This document shows positions 1-4,680 of a stretch of 7,029 nucleotides of DNA, one piece after another. The position numbers and the translations under genes were made by a program. The notes under the pieces were generated by a model. That model was not told the origin of the DNA and ran no database searches. It was given only the letters and a program-made list of their open reading frames with translations. The stretch comes from Candidatus Aquiluna sp. XM-24bin5 (GTDB lineage Bacteria; Actinomycetota; Actinomycetia; Actinomycetales; Microbacteriaceae), in assembly GCA_003149555.1 (NCBI GenBank), contig QCWE01000017.1, positions 1-7,029 on the forward strand, read 5' to 3'. Positions within the stretch are counted from its first letter, which is position 1; each line of letters begins with the position of its first letter.

Positions 1-130
1 CTTCAAGGCTCCGAGCGCACCAGGCATCCCAATCCGTCTTCACCTTGCGCCAGGCACGGCTCACAATGTCCTTACTCACGGCTCCTTTGAGCAGCGCAAA
101 CAGCGCCCGCTTGACCCGCCGCGTGTTGGT
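1..130 (-). pseudogene. IS256-family transposase, internal fragment (middle of gene)
   Basis: This is an internal piece of a Mutator-type (IS256-family) DDE transposase. Read on the minus strand it gives NTRRVKRALFALLKG followed by VSKDIVSRAWRKVK and DAWCARSL. That stretch is familiar from alphaproteobacterial IS256 transposases, where it follows a conserved AEALI segment and precedes the catalytic region. The matching upstream segment, ending in KAAEALIIGV, lies 4.5 kb away at 4681-5039 on the same strand, so the two are very likely halves of one copy. The piece is open to the window edge, so the catalytic domain, if present, lies outside. At 130/131 it joins in frame to the IS6 5' half. The family assignment rests on remembered motifs, and the contiguity with 4681-5039 is inferred. 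Confidence 0.82.
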
Positions 131-548
131 ATCCGTCACAATGACACGCGGCGCGCCCCAACGTTTCAGAAGCTTGAGCAGAAACCGCCTGGCGGCGGCC
201 TTGTTTCGCCGGGATTGGACGAGAATGTCGAGCACGTCACCATTCGCATCGACAGCTCGCCATAGCCAATGTGTCTTGCCTTTGATCCGGATGACAACCT
301 CGTCGAGATGCCATTTGTCGGCCGGGCGCGGCCGATCCCTTCGGACCTTCGCTGCGAATTGGGGACCGAAACGTACCACCCAGTCACGAACCGTTTCGTG
401 GACCCCCCTTGATGCCTCGCGCTGCCAGCAGATCTTCAACGTCACGCAGACTGAGAGCGAAGCGGTGGTACGCCCAAACCGCGTAGCCAATGACCGCGCG
501 CGGGAATCGAAACCCCTTGAGACGGGAAAGATCAGATAGATTTAACAT
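131..548 (-). pseudogene. IS6-family transposase, N-terminal half, frameshifted
   Basis: This half carries the helix-turn-helix and the first two catalytic acids of a DDE transposase. It starts at ATG 548-546 (MLNLSDLSRLKGFRFPR). The N-terminal helices run through YHRFALSLRDVEDLLAARGI. The first catalytic Asp is about residue 82 (KWHLDEV) and the second about residue 139 (RVIVTD). The frame breaks at a run of six G on the minus strand (403-408). With five G the protein reads ARGIKGVHETVRDWVVRF; as written, it meets a stop shortly after the run. The gene ends abruptly right after the second Asp codon, where IS256 sequence takes over in frame. The catalytic Glu is on the other half at 4381-4680. 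The gene is not functional as it stands, unless slippage on the G run and an intact copy elsewhere are invoked. Confidence 0.85.
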
Positions 549-580
549 AGCAGCGCGCTACAACGGCAATTCGGTTCAAT

Positions 581-596
581 CAACCTGACAATGCCC
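581..596 (-). repeat. IS6 terminal inverted repeat, 5' end
   Basis: On the minus strand from 596 inward the sequence is GGGCATTGTCAGGTTG. It matches the plus-strand sequence at 4328-4343 with one mismatch. It lies 48 bp outside the transposase start, the usual place for an IS6 end. Confidence 0.8.
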
Positions 597-598
597 TC

Positions 599-703
599 AG
601 CGTGAATGCAGTAGATCGCGAGATCGACCTGATCCCCAAGCACACCTGGCTGAACACACCAATGGAGGCTGATAGAATTGGCTCAGATTTCGTCCAATTT
701 TGA
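599..703 (+). pseudogene. C-terminal stub of an unrecognised gene, cut by the IS6 end
   Basis: An open frame enters directly from the IS6 border and ends at TGA 701-703 after 34 codons. It includes VNAVDREIDLIPKHTWLN and then TPMEADRIGSDFVQF. The residue composition is protein-like, and a small hairpin lies just past the stop. This suggests the true 3' end of a gene whose front was removed when IS6 arrived or made an adjacent deletion. I do not recognise the family. It might be the tail of a replication or mobilisation protein, given the repeats nearby, but nothing in the stub shows this. Confidence 0.5.
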
Positions 704-707
704 GCGC

Positions 708-720
708 GACCAGCGTGGTC
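708..720 (+). terminator. Small hairpin after the gene stub
   Basis: GACCA (708-712), loop GCG, TGGTC (716-720) forms a 5-bp stem four bases past the stop at 703. No clear T tract follows, so a terminator role is only plausible. Confidence 0.35.
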
Positions 721-747
721 TGTTAACATAGGGAAGCCAGAGTTTTT

Positions 748-786
748 TGCATCAAAACAACGGTAACTCGATGCATCAAAACAACG
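748..786 (+). repeat. Two direct copies of a 15-mer, 24 bp apart
   Basis: TGCATCAAAACAACG occurs at 748-762 and again at 772-786. Two exact copies 24 bp apart (just over two helical turns) suggest a binding site for a dimer or for cooperatively bound protein. The protein is unknown. Confidence 0.6.
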
Positions 787-836
787 CCCATTTTTGGACC
801 AAAAACTGCCCAAAAAATCTGAAACCGACACCCTAA

Positions 837-917
837 GGTGTTGTGAATATAAAAAAACTATCAAAAACAGTAAGTTACAAGGCAAAATGAAGAATGTAGC
901 GTGGTGTTGTGTATATA
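837..917 (-). promoter_or_regulatory. Paired DnaA-box-like motifs in AT-rich DNA
   Basis: The 15-mer GGTGTTGTGAATATA (837-851) recurs at 903-917 with one mismatch (T for A at position 10). On the minus strand the cores read ATATTCACA and ATATACACA. Each is one base away from the DnaA-box consensus TTATNCACA. The copies are 66 bp apart in AT-rich DNA upstream of the tandem repeats, as in an origin. The match is short and the interpretation is tentative. Confidence 0.35.
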
Positions 918-1165
918 GAGAATAGAAGAACTGATATATTAACAGAGGGACAAAACCTCAGAGGGTAGAAAATTATTAACAGGATGAGAGAAAAACACTA
1001 TTAACAATAACAGAAAACAGGGGGTGGATCGAGGGATCTTGTTTTGTGACAGTTAGAACGGGATAAGATGTACTAGACATCTGGTTTTGAAGAACAGGAT
1101 TTAGAACAAAAATCCAGGATAAGAACGGTAGAGAGTGTGATAAGTAACATGGACATCTATTCGAG

Positions 1166-1438
1166 GTGAGATGATAAACAGAACTCAAGGATTTCTGTTT
1201 GAATTGAATGGGTTAGATAAGAAAAACACTACGGGTTTGATGACGTTGAACAGGATATCACACGTGAGATGATAAACAGAACTCAAGGATTTCTGTTTGA
1301 ATTGAATGGGTTAGATAAGAAAAACACTACGGGTTTGATGACGTTGAACAGGATATCACACGTGAGATGATGAACAGAATTCAAGGATTTCTGTTTGAAT
1401 TGAATGGGTTAGATAAGAAAAACAGTACGAGTTTGAAG
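1166..1438 (+). repeat. 98-bp tandem repeat, 2.8 copies, each with an 8-bp hairpin
   Basis: Units begin at 1166, 1264 and 1362 with GTGAGATGAT. The first two are essentially identical and the third carries scattered changes before breaking off near 1438. The period of 98 is not a multiple of three, so this is not a coding repeat. Each unit holds AAACAGAA and TTCTGTTT separated by 9 bases (1176-1183 with 1193-1200 in the first unit). In the third unit the outer A is G, which still pairs with U as a wobble in RNA. Units join through CACGTG. The array ends about 17 bp before the recombinase start at 1455, so it could act in its leader or as an origin element. Confidence 0.85.
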
Positions 1439-1454
1439 AATAAAGAAAAATACC

Positions 1455-1843
1455 ATGAACAAGACAACACATAGGACCTACCTGTCTTTGCTCAGGTCAA
1501 CATGTAATAAGTTAGAAGTTCTCCAAAAGGAACATGGACTGAACTTGGAGCCAAGATTTGTATTTGGCTTGATCGGATTTGAGATGCAGACCGGCCTATG
1601 AAAAAATACCGGGCAACCAGTATCTGCACTCAAAGCGCTACTGGACGGCAAATTCCGAGAGCTCGAAGACGAATTCCATTGGTTGACTTTGGAAGGGTTG
1701 AGGAAGACCTTGACGACTGGAGCTGGGACGCAGATCGACCGCGTCAGAGCTGAAGGGCAAAAATTTAAAAAAATTTTTGAAAAACATATGATTGTCCAGT
1801 CCGATATCGCTGAAATAGCGAACATCAACAGCGGTAAGAGTTT
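1455..1843 (+). pseudogene. Tyrosine recombinase, 5' part, with in-frame TGA at the box I arginine
   Basis: This is the front of a small integrase-like gene, continued at 3408-3780 beyond the IS200/IS605 insertion. It starts at ATG 1455 (MNKTTHRTYLSLLRSTCNKL). Removing 1844-3407 gives a 762-base frame of 254 codons that stays in phase across the join. At codon 49 (1599-1601) the frame has TGA in the context GFEMQTGL-stop-KNTGQPVS. This resembles the tyrosine-recombinase box I pattern TGLR, so the catalytic arginine codon CGA has plausibly become TGA. The frame then continues with good protein character (LEDEFHWLTLEGLRKTL). Only about 48 residues precede box I, so a core-binding domain is missing or reduced. 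No strong ribosome binding site is seen. The gene is probably dead, by nonsense mutation and by insertion; recoding cannot be excluded. Confidence 0.7.
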
Positions 1844-2000
1844 GACATCCTGCCCGCCCTAAAGGGCGGGCATTCCTCCTGCGAGACGCTCATGCCCGAG
1901 CGCGAGAATGTTGCGGGCGGCATTCACGTCCCTGTCGTGTACGGAGCCGCACTGATCGCAGACCCACTCCCTCATTCCAAGCGCGCCCATACCTTTCGGA
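1844..2000 (-). ncRNA. Predicted omega RNA at the tnpB 3' end (approximate span)
   Basis: TnpB nucleases use a guide RNA made from the 3' end of tnpB, the right-end structure and the adjoining host flank. Here the right-end hairpin overlaps the tnpB stop and the element ends 15 bases later. The guide would therefore start at 1843 on the minus strand and read into the recombinase gene. The 5' limit is a guess from the family, not visible in the sequence. Confidence 0.4.
1851..1872. repeat. IS605 right-end hairpin overlapping the tnpB stop
   Basis: TGCCCGCCC and GGGCGGGCA pair perfectly around a TAAA loop. The TnpB stop codon (1861-1859) reads through this loop. This is the subterminal hairpin that TnpA recognises in the family, and it could also end transcription. 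Confidence 0.85.
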
Positions 2001-2917
2001 CTGCTGGCGGGAATACTCCCGCAGCACGAGCATCGCTGGGTGGTGAAAGCCTCGTTGACCTCTTCGAAGACGACGCCTGCGTGATCGCATTTGTAAGACA
2101 GCATCGCCTTGAGCATCCCCCAGCCTGCGTCGAGAGCAGACTTGGCGTTGCGGGTCTGAGACATGGCCTTTGAAGACACGTTGCCGACAAAGATGGCGGC
2201 GTTCGCATCAACCAATGTGCGCGACAGCTTATGCATCGCGTCTTTCCTGCGGTTCGCTGCTTTCGCGTGGATGGCAGCGACCCTCTTTTTCTTTCGCGCT
2301 TGCTGTGCAACTGCAAGATCGGCTTCGATCCCGCGGTACCAGCGTCCTGTTTCCTTGGTCCCGTCGCTAACGGTGGCCGCGTCCTTGCAGCCTAAGTCGA
2401 TACCGACCGTGCTAGCGCCCGTCGACGCTTCGGCCTCAAACTCCACCACGACGTTGAAATACCAGCGACCCCGAGCATCTTCGGAAAAGGACGCTGAGCG
2501 GAAATTGTAATTTTTCAGCCCCCAGCTGTCCCACACCTTGAAGTAAGTGCCTGCGTGGTAGACTGCGCCGTTCTTCCACTTAGCCATACCCGTGTTAATG
2601 GGCACCCACCCAAGCGATCGTCGTGCGCCATGGGATTTGCGCCATGCAAGGCGGCGTCGCTTATACTGTTTCCGACGGGTCGCGTATTCCTTGCAGACCA
2701 TTAGGGGCGTATGGCTGTGAAGGCCGAGCTCCTTGTTTGAACCCTGCACATACTTCTGTAAGTCGAACGCCGACAGGAACAGGCCGCGCTCACGGATGGC
2801 CCGCTCGCTCAGTTCGTTCACATAGTTCCAGACTGTATTCACTGACCGCGCCATGCGACGAAGCTGGGCGGCGTGATTGTCTTTCACTCGGACGCGGAGG
2901 GTTTTGGTCTTTTTCAT
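1859..2917 (-). CDS. tnpB: TnpB RNA-guided endonuclease, IS605 type
   Basis: This is the RNA-guided DNA nuclease of the transposon, related to the ancestor of Cas12. It is full length at 352 residues, from MKKTKTLRVRVKDNHAAQLR to GMPAL. The RuvC-I acid is D174 in VGIDLGCKDAA. The C-terminal zinc ribbon uses C296/C299 (RCSCCGS) and C320/C323 (VCDQCGS). The RuvC-III motif HDRDVNAARN spans 327-336. At the usual RuvC-II glutamate site the sequence is AAIFVGNVSSK, with G245 in place of Glu. The nearby VFEEVNEAFTTQ (283-294) offers relocated glutamates, a rearrangement known from some TnpB groups. The start is ATG 2917, with no strong Shine-Dalgarno. tnpA diverges 49 bp away. The gene looks intact and may be active with an omega RNA from its 3' end. 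Confidence 0.93.
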   Translation of the reverse strand: MKKTKTLRVRVKDNHAAQLRRMARSVNTVWNYVNELSERAIRERGLFLSAFDLQKYVQGSNKELGLHSHTPLMVCKEYATRRKQYKRRRLAWRKSHGARRSLGWVPINTGMAKWKNGAVYHAGTYFKVWDSWGLKNYNFRSASFSEDARGRWYFNVVVEFEAEASTGASTVGIDLGCKDAATVSDGTKETGRWYRGIEADLAVAQQARKKKRVAAIHAKAANRRKDAMHKLSRTLVDANAAIFVGNVSSKAMSQTRNAKSALDAGWGMLKAMLSYKCDHAGVVFEEVNEAFTTQRCSCCGSIPASSPKGMGALGMREWVCDQCGSVHDRDVNAARNILALGHERLAGGMPAL

Positions 2918-2966
2918 TATATGTCATATATGGGTGGTGTAATGCCGTCATTCAAGGGATTGGTCT
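2918..2966. promoter_or_regulatory. Divergent tnpB/tnpA intergenic region with a 13-bp palindrome
   Basis: These 49 bases must hold the start signals of both genes, unless either is transcribed from outside. TATATGTCATATA (2918-2930) is an odd-centred palindrome immediately upstream of the tnpB start and could be an operator. AAGGGA (2954-2959) sits 7 bases before the tnpA ATG and is a good ribosome binding site, fixing that start. Confidence 0.5.
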
Positions 2967-3368
2967 ATGGAGGTTCGCAAGGGTCGGCATGTCGTCCATG
3001 CGATGCATGTGCATCTGGTATTCGTGACGAAGTATCGGCGCGCAGTGTTTGCTTCCGAGCAACTGGATTTCCTCGAAGGTATCTTCCGGTCGGTCTGCGC
3101 CGACTTCGAGGCCGAACTGGTCGAGTTCAACGGTGAGGAAGATCACGTTCATCTGCTGGTCCACTACCCCCCGAAGGTCGCAGTTTCGAAACTGGTGAAC
3201 AGTCTCAAGGGTGTTTCTAGCCGCCGCCTTGCGAAAAAGTATGGGCGGCTACACTGCTACTTCTGGAAGGGTGTCCTGTGGTCGCCCTCCTATTTCGCGG
3301 GGTCTGTCGGGGGCGCTCCGATCAGTGTGCTTCGACAGTATATCGAGCAACAGACGCGCCCGCTCTAA
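2967..3368 (+). CDS. tnpA: TnpA, Y1 HUH transposase of the IS200/IS605 family
   Basis: This small transposase cuts and rejoins single-stranded DNA at the element ends. At 133 residues it has the normal family length. It starts at ATG 2967 (MEVRKGRHVVHAMHVHLVFV) after an AAGGGA ribosome binding site. The HUH metal-binding motif is H60-V-H62 in EEDHVHLLVHYP. The nucleophile is predicted to be Y125 in VLRQYIEQQ. The segment between (VSKLVNSLKGVSSRRLAKKY, then FWKGVLWSPSYF) is typical of the family. The stop at 3366-3368 abuts the left-end hairpin, which TnpA should bind. No defect is visible, so the element may still be mobile, probably moving through lagging-strand DNA. Confidence 0.95.
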   Translation: MEVRKGRHVVHAMHVHLVFVTKYRRAVFASEQLDFLEGIFRSVCADFEAELVEFNGEEDHVHLLVHYPPKVAVSKLVNSLKGVSSRRLAKKYGRLHCYFWKGVLWSPSYFAGSVGGAPISVLRQYIEQQTRPL

Positions 3369-3388
3369 CCCCGCCCTGAACGGCGGGG
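3369..3388. repeat. IS605 left-end hairpin
   Basis: CCCCGCC (3369-3375) pairs with GGCGGGG (3382-3388) around a 6-base loop. It starts directly after the tnpA stop and lies about 20 bases inside the predicted cleavage point. Its stem resembles the right-end hairpin at 1851-1872. Confidence 0.8.
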
Positions 3389-3407
3389 CTTGCGAGCGGG
3401 ATCATTG

Positions 3408-3780
3408 GTCAACGCTCCGAAGCACAGATGACGGTCATCGTGAAAAAGAAAAGTTTCTCGTCAAGCTCAGGCGTCGACTAGCTGCAATTTTTGACGACCT
3501 TGAGATTGAAAAGTTTGATCTCGTCGCGCTTCGACATGCCTTTGGCACACGCGCTAGAAGTTGCATGTCCTATGAAGAAGCGGCTGCCTGCCTTGGACAT
3601 GTCGGGCAACGCACCACAAGTGGCTATGGCAAACGCAACAAAAGATGGAAGAAATCCGGCGAAAGTTCAGGCGGTTGGATGCCACAACCAGATCCAGAAA
3701 CGGTGTGCCGACTAGAAGCATCATTCACCAATGCACTTGAAAGCAGTCCTGCTGAGGAATCGGAGCCTAGCCCAAGTTAA
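3408..3780 (+). pseudogene. Tyrosine recombinase, 3' part (catalytic R, H and Tyr)
   Basis: This is the catalytic end of the integrase-like gene begun at 1455. It carries FDLVALRHAFGTRARS, then ACLGHVGQRTTSGYGKRNKR. Taking the R of ALRH as the box II arginine, the H of LGH follows 22 residues later and the Y of SGYGKR 9 residues after that. These are the standard tyrosine-recombinase spacings. In codons of the restored gene these are about R172, H194 and Y203, with Y203 the predicted nucleophile. The His of the usual HxxR motif is replaced by Val. A polar tail ends at TAA 3778-3780. The piece lacks its own start and is separated from its front by the IS605 element. Its substrate is unknown. 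Confidence 0.8.
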
Positions 3781-4089
3781 ATCACTGGAGCGCCTCTAGA
3801 GTGGCCCAGGAGGCGCTTCTTCTGCCTCCCCTTGTTGACCTAGCCAAAAGGTCTGTCAGCATATTGTAGCGGCTCCAAGAGCCTGCCTGAGGACACATCC
3901 AATTACGCCACAGAGCCGCTCAGAACGCCTCAGGAGTCGCACGTTGGTTGTTTGGGGGCCTACCACTGCAAATTGCAAGAAAGCACTCAGGGAGCGCCTG
4001 TGAGCGACTCTGATCAATATCTAGGAAATCCATAGGTTAGCTTAGCAATCCTTCGCAGTGGCATCCAGTTCACGTCTACCACCGAAATG
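3781..4089. other. Non-coding spacer between the recombinase and the 19-bp repeat array
   Basis: I see no gene in these 309 bases. Besides the hairpin at 3789-3817, repeated GAGCGCC/GGCGCT-like words occur, but nothing forms a clear second array. Confidence 0.5.
3789..3817 (+). terminator. Candidate terminator after the recombinase gene
   Basis: AGCGCCTC (3789-3796) pairs with GAGGCGCT (3810-3817), and the short pyrimidine run TCTTCT follows. It starts 8 bases after the stop codon at 3780. The loop is 13 bases and the U tract is weak, so its strength is uncertain. Confidence 0.5.
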
Positions 4090-4327
4090 TCTTGTGAGAC
4101 AGAATTTGTCTTGTGAGACAGAATTTGTCTTGTGAGACAGAATTTGTCTTGTGAGACAGAAATTGTCTTGTGAGACAGAATTTGTCTTGTGAGACAGAAA
4201 TTGTCTTGTGAGACAGAATTTGTCTTGTGAGACAGAATTTGTCTTGTGAGACAGAATTTGTCTTGTGAGACAGAAATTGTCTTGGAAGACAGTGGAGCGT
4301 CTCCTGAGACAGTTGAGTGTCTTGAAA
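4090..4327 (+). repeat. Iteron-like array: ten 19-bp direct repeats plus three decayed units
   Basis: The unit TCTTGTGAGACAGAATTTG repeats without spacing ten times from 4090 to 4279. Units 4, 6 and 10 have AAATTG instead of AATTTG, the only variation. Each unit contains a small inverted repeat, TGTCT-TGTG-AGACA, when its neighbour's last bases are included. Decayed units with the same inverted core follow (TCTTGGAAGACAG from 4280, TCTCCTGAGACAG about 20 bp later, then TCTTGAAA). The array is cut off by the IS6 inverted repeat at 4328. Unit length, lack of spacers and direct head-to-tail order match plasmid iterons or partition-site repeats. The binding protein is not identified. Confidence 0.9.
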
Positions 4328-4343
4328 GGGCTTTGTCAGGTTG
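4328..4343 (+). repeat. IS6 terminal inverted repeat, 3' end
   Basis: GGGCTTTGTCAGGTTG reads inward on the plus strand and matches the repeat at 596-581 with one mismatch. It lies about 40 bp outside the transposase stop. Confidence 0.8.
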
Positions 4344-4380
4344 TTGACGCTCAGCCTCAGCTTGGCGGGAACGTTGCCAC

Positions 4381-4680
4381 TCAGGCGGCCAATTCCGCTG
4401 CATAGCCAGCCCACAAGTCGAATGCATCGTTTCTTGCGTGGCGGTACGAGTTGGCATTGGCGGACAGGCGGTGGCGTTTTGGGCGGAACTGACAGGCAAT
4501 CTGGTCATGAGCGGACAGGAAGCGTTGTGCTTGCCTCGGGGACTTGAAGCGCCCCATTATCTTTTCTCGCCGTCGGGTGTGTCGGTGCGATGCTTCGCTC
4601 CGGTTGTTCAGACCTTTGTGCTGGCGATGCTCCAGGCCGGGTGCAATCTCCACTTTTGCGGCTCCATAAGAGCGAAGCTT
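4381..4680 (-). pseudogene. IS6-family transposase, C-terminal half
   Basis: This half carries the third catalytic residue and the C-terminal tail. It opens with KLRSYGAAKVEIAPGLEHRQ, which directly continues VTD at the end of the 5' half. It then has HKGLNNRSEASH, whose Glu is the DDE glutamate (about residue 169 of the rejoined protein), and TRRREKIMGRFKSP, typical of the family. The tail ends at AELAA and a TGA at 4383-4381. An internal ATG could start a shorter product, but it would lack two of three catalytic acids. The half is non-functional alone. Confidence 0.85.

Larger units (their letters stand above)
131..596 (-). mobile_element. IS6-family element, 5' half (inverted repeat plus transposase N-terminal half)
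   Basis: This is the left half of an IS6/IS26-type insertion sequence read on the minus strand. It runs from a terminal inverted repeat whose outermost base is 596 to a cut inside the transposase gene at 131. The partner half, with the other inverted repeat, is at 4328-4680. Together they make 819 bp, the usual IS6 length. The cargo bases outside the two repeats (597-604 and 4320-4327) do not form an 8-bp target duplication. That suggests the element arrived as part of a larger unit or has made an adjacent deletion. Confidence 0.85.
704..1454. other. AT- and purine-rich non-coding region with repeats and hairpins
   Basis: No convincing gene is present in these 750 bases. Composition shifts sharply to A+G-rich on the plus strand, unlike the GC-rich insertion sequences around it. 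The nonamer TATTAACAG occurs at 937-945 and 974-982, with an 8/9 copy at 999-1007. Small hairpins are visible: AGATGT/ACATCT around 1066-1082, and GGATTT at 1097-1102 pairing with AAATCC at 1110-1115. The 98-bp tandem repeats occupy the right end. The pattern suggests a replication origin, a structured RNA or a regulatory zone rather than protein coding. Confidence 0.6.
1844..3407. mobile_element. IS200/IS605-family element with divergent tnpA and tnpB
   Basis: This single-strand transposon is about 1.56 kb long. It carries tnpB on the minus strand and tnpA on the plus strand, arranged back to back as in the IS605 type. Each end has a subterminal hairpin (1851-1872 and 3369-3388) and there is no target duplication, as expected for the family. 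In minus-strand orientation the left end lies at 3407, just after TTGAC (3412-3408), the likely cleavage target and TnpB-associated motif. The right end lies at 1844. These edges restore the reading frame of the interrupted recombinase. An alternative edge pair, 1847-3413, would also keep frame, so a few bases of uncertainty remain. Confidence 0.85.
4328..4680 (-). mobile_element. IS6-family element, 3' half
   Basis: This is the right half of the same IS6 copy whose 5' half is at 131-596. It runs on the minus strand from the cut at 4680 to the terminal inverted repeat with outer base 4328. At 4680/4681 the sequence switches abruptly from IS6 (AAGCTTCGCTCTTATGG) to IS256 (read outward, ATCGGCGTCT). 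No duplication is seen at the switch. Confidence 0.85.

Noticed and set aside
45..539. Plus-strand 164-residue open frame
   Set aside because: It is antisense to the IS6 transposase half, whose minus-strand translation shows clear family motifs.
580..885. Minus-strand 101-residue open frame
   Set aside because: It overlaps the IS6 end, the stub gene and the terminator hairpin, and has no recognisable motif or ribosome binding site.
976..1188. Minus-strand 70-residue open frame in the purine-rich region
   Set aside because: It is explained by biased composition, and it enters the first 98-bp repeat without coding logic.
1599..1601. Selenocysteine at the in-frame TGA
   Set aside because: No selenocysteine insertion hairpin is evident after the codon, and arginine loss by one transition explains the site better.
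1478..1828. Minus-strand 116-residue open frame
   Set aside because: It is antisense to the recombinase 5' part, whose plus-strand frame continues in phase into the catalytic end at 3408.
2623..3027. Plus-strand open frames over the tnpB 5' end
   Set aside because: They are shadows of tnpB and tnpA in other frames.
4090..4279. CRISPR array
   Set aside because: The repeats are head-to-tail without spacers and no cas gene is present.
597..4327. 8-bp IS6 target-site duplication flanking the cargo-side ends
   Set aside because: Bases 597-604 (TCAGCGTG) and 4320-4327 (TCTTGAAA) do not match.
4014..4508. Minus-strand open frames across the 19-bp array with a repetitive protein (TRQILSHKTNSVSQD type)
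   Set aside because: The 19-base period cycles through all frames with no stop, so the frames are a by-product of the repeat. They also run on into the IS6 3' half in the wrong frame.
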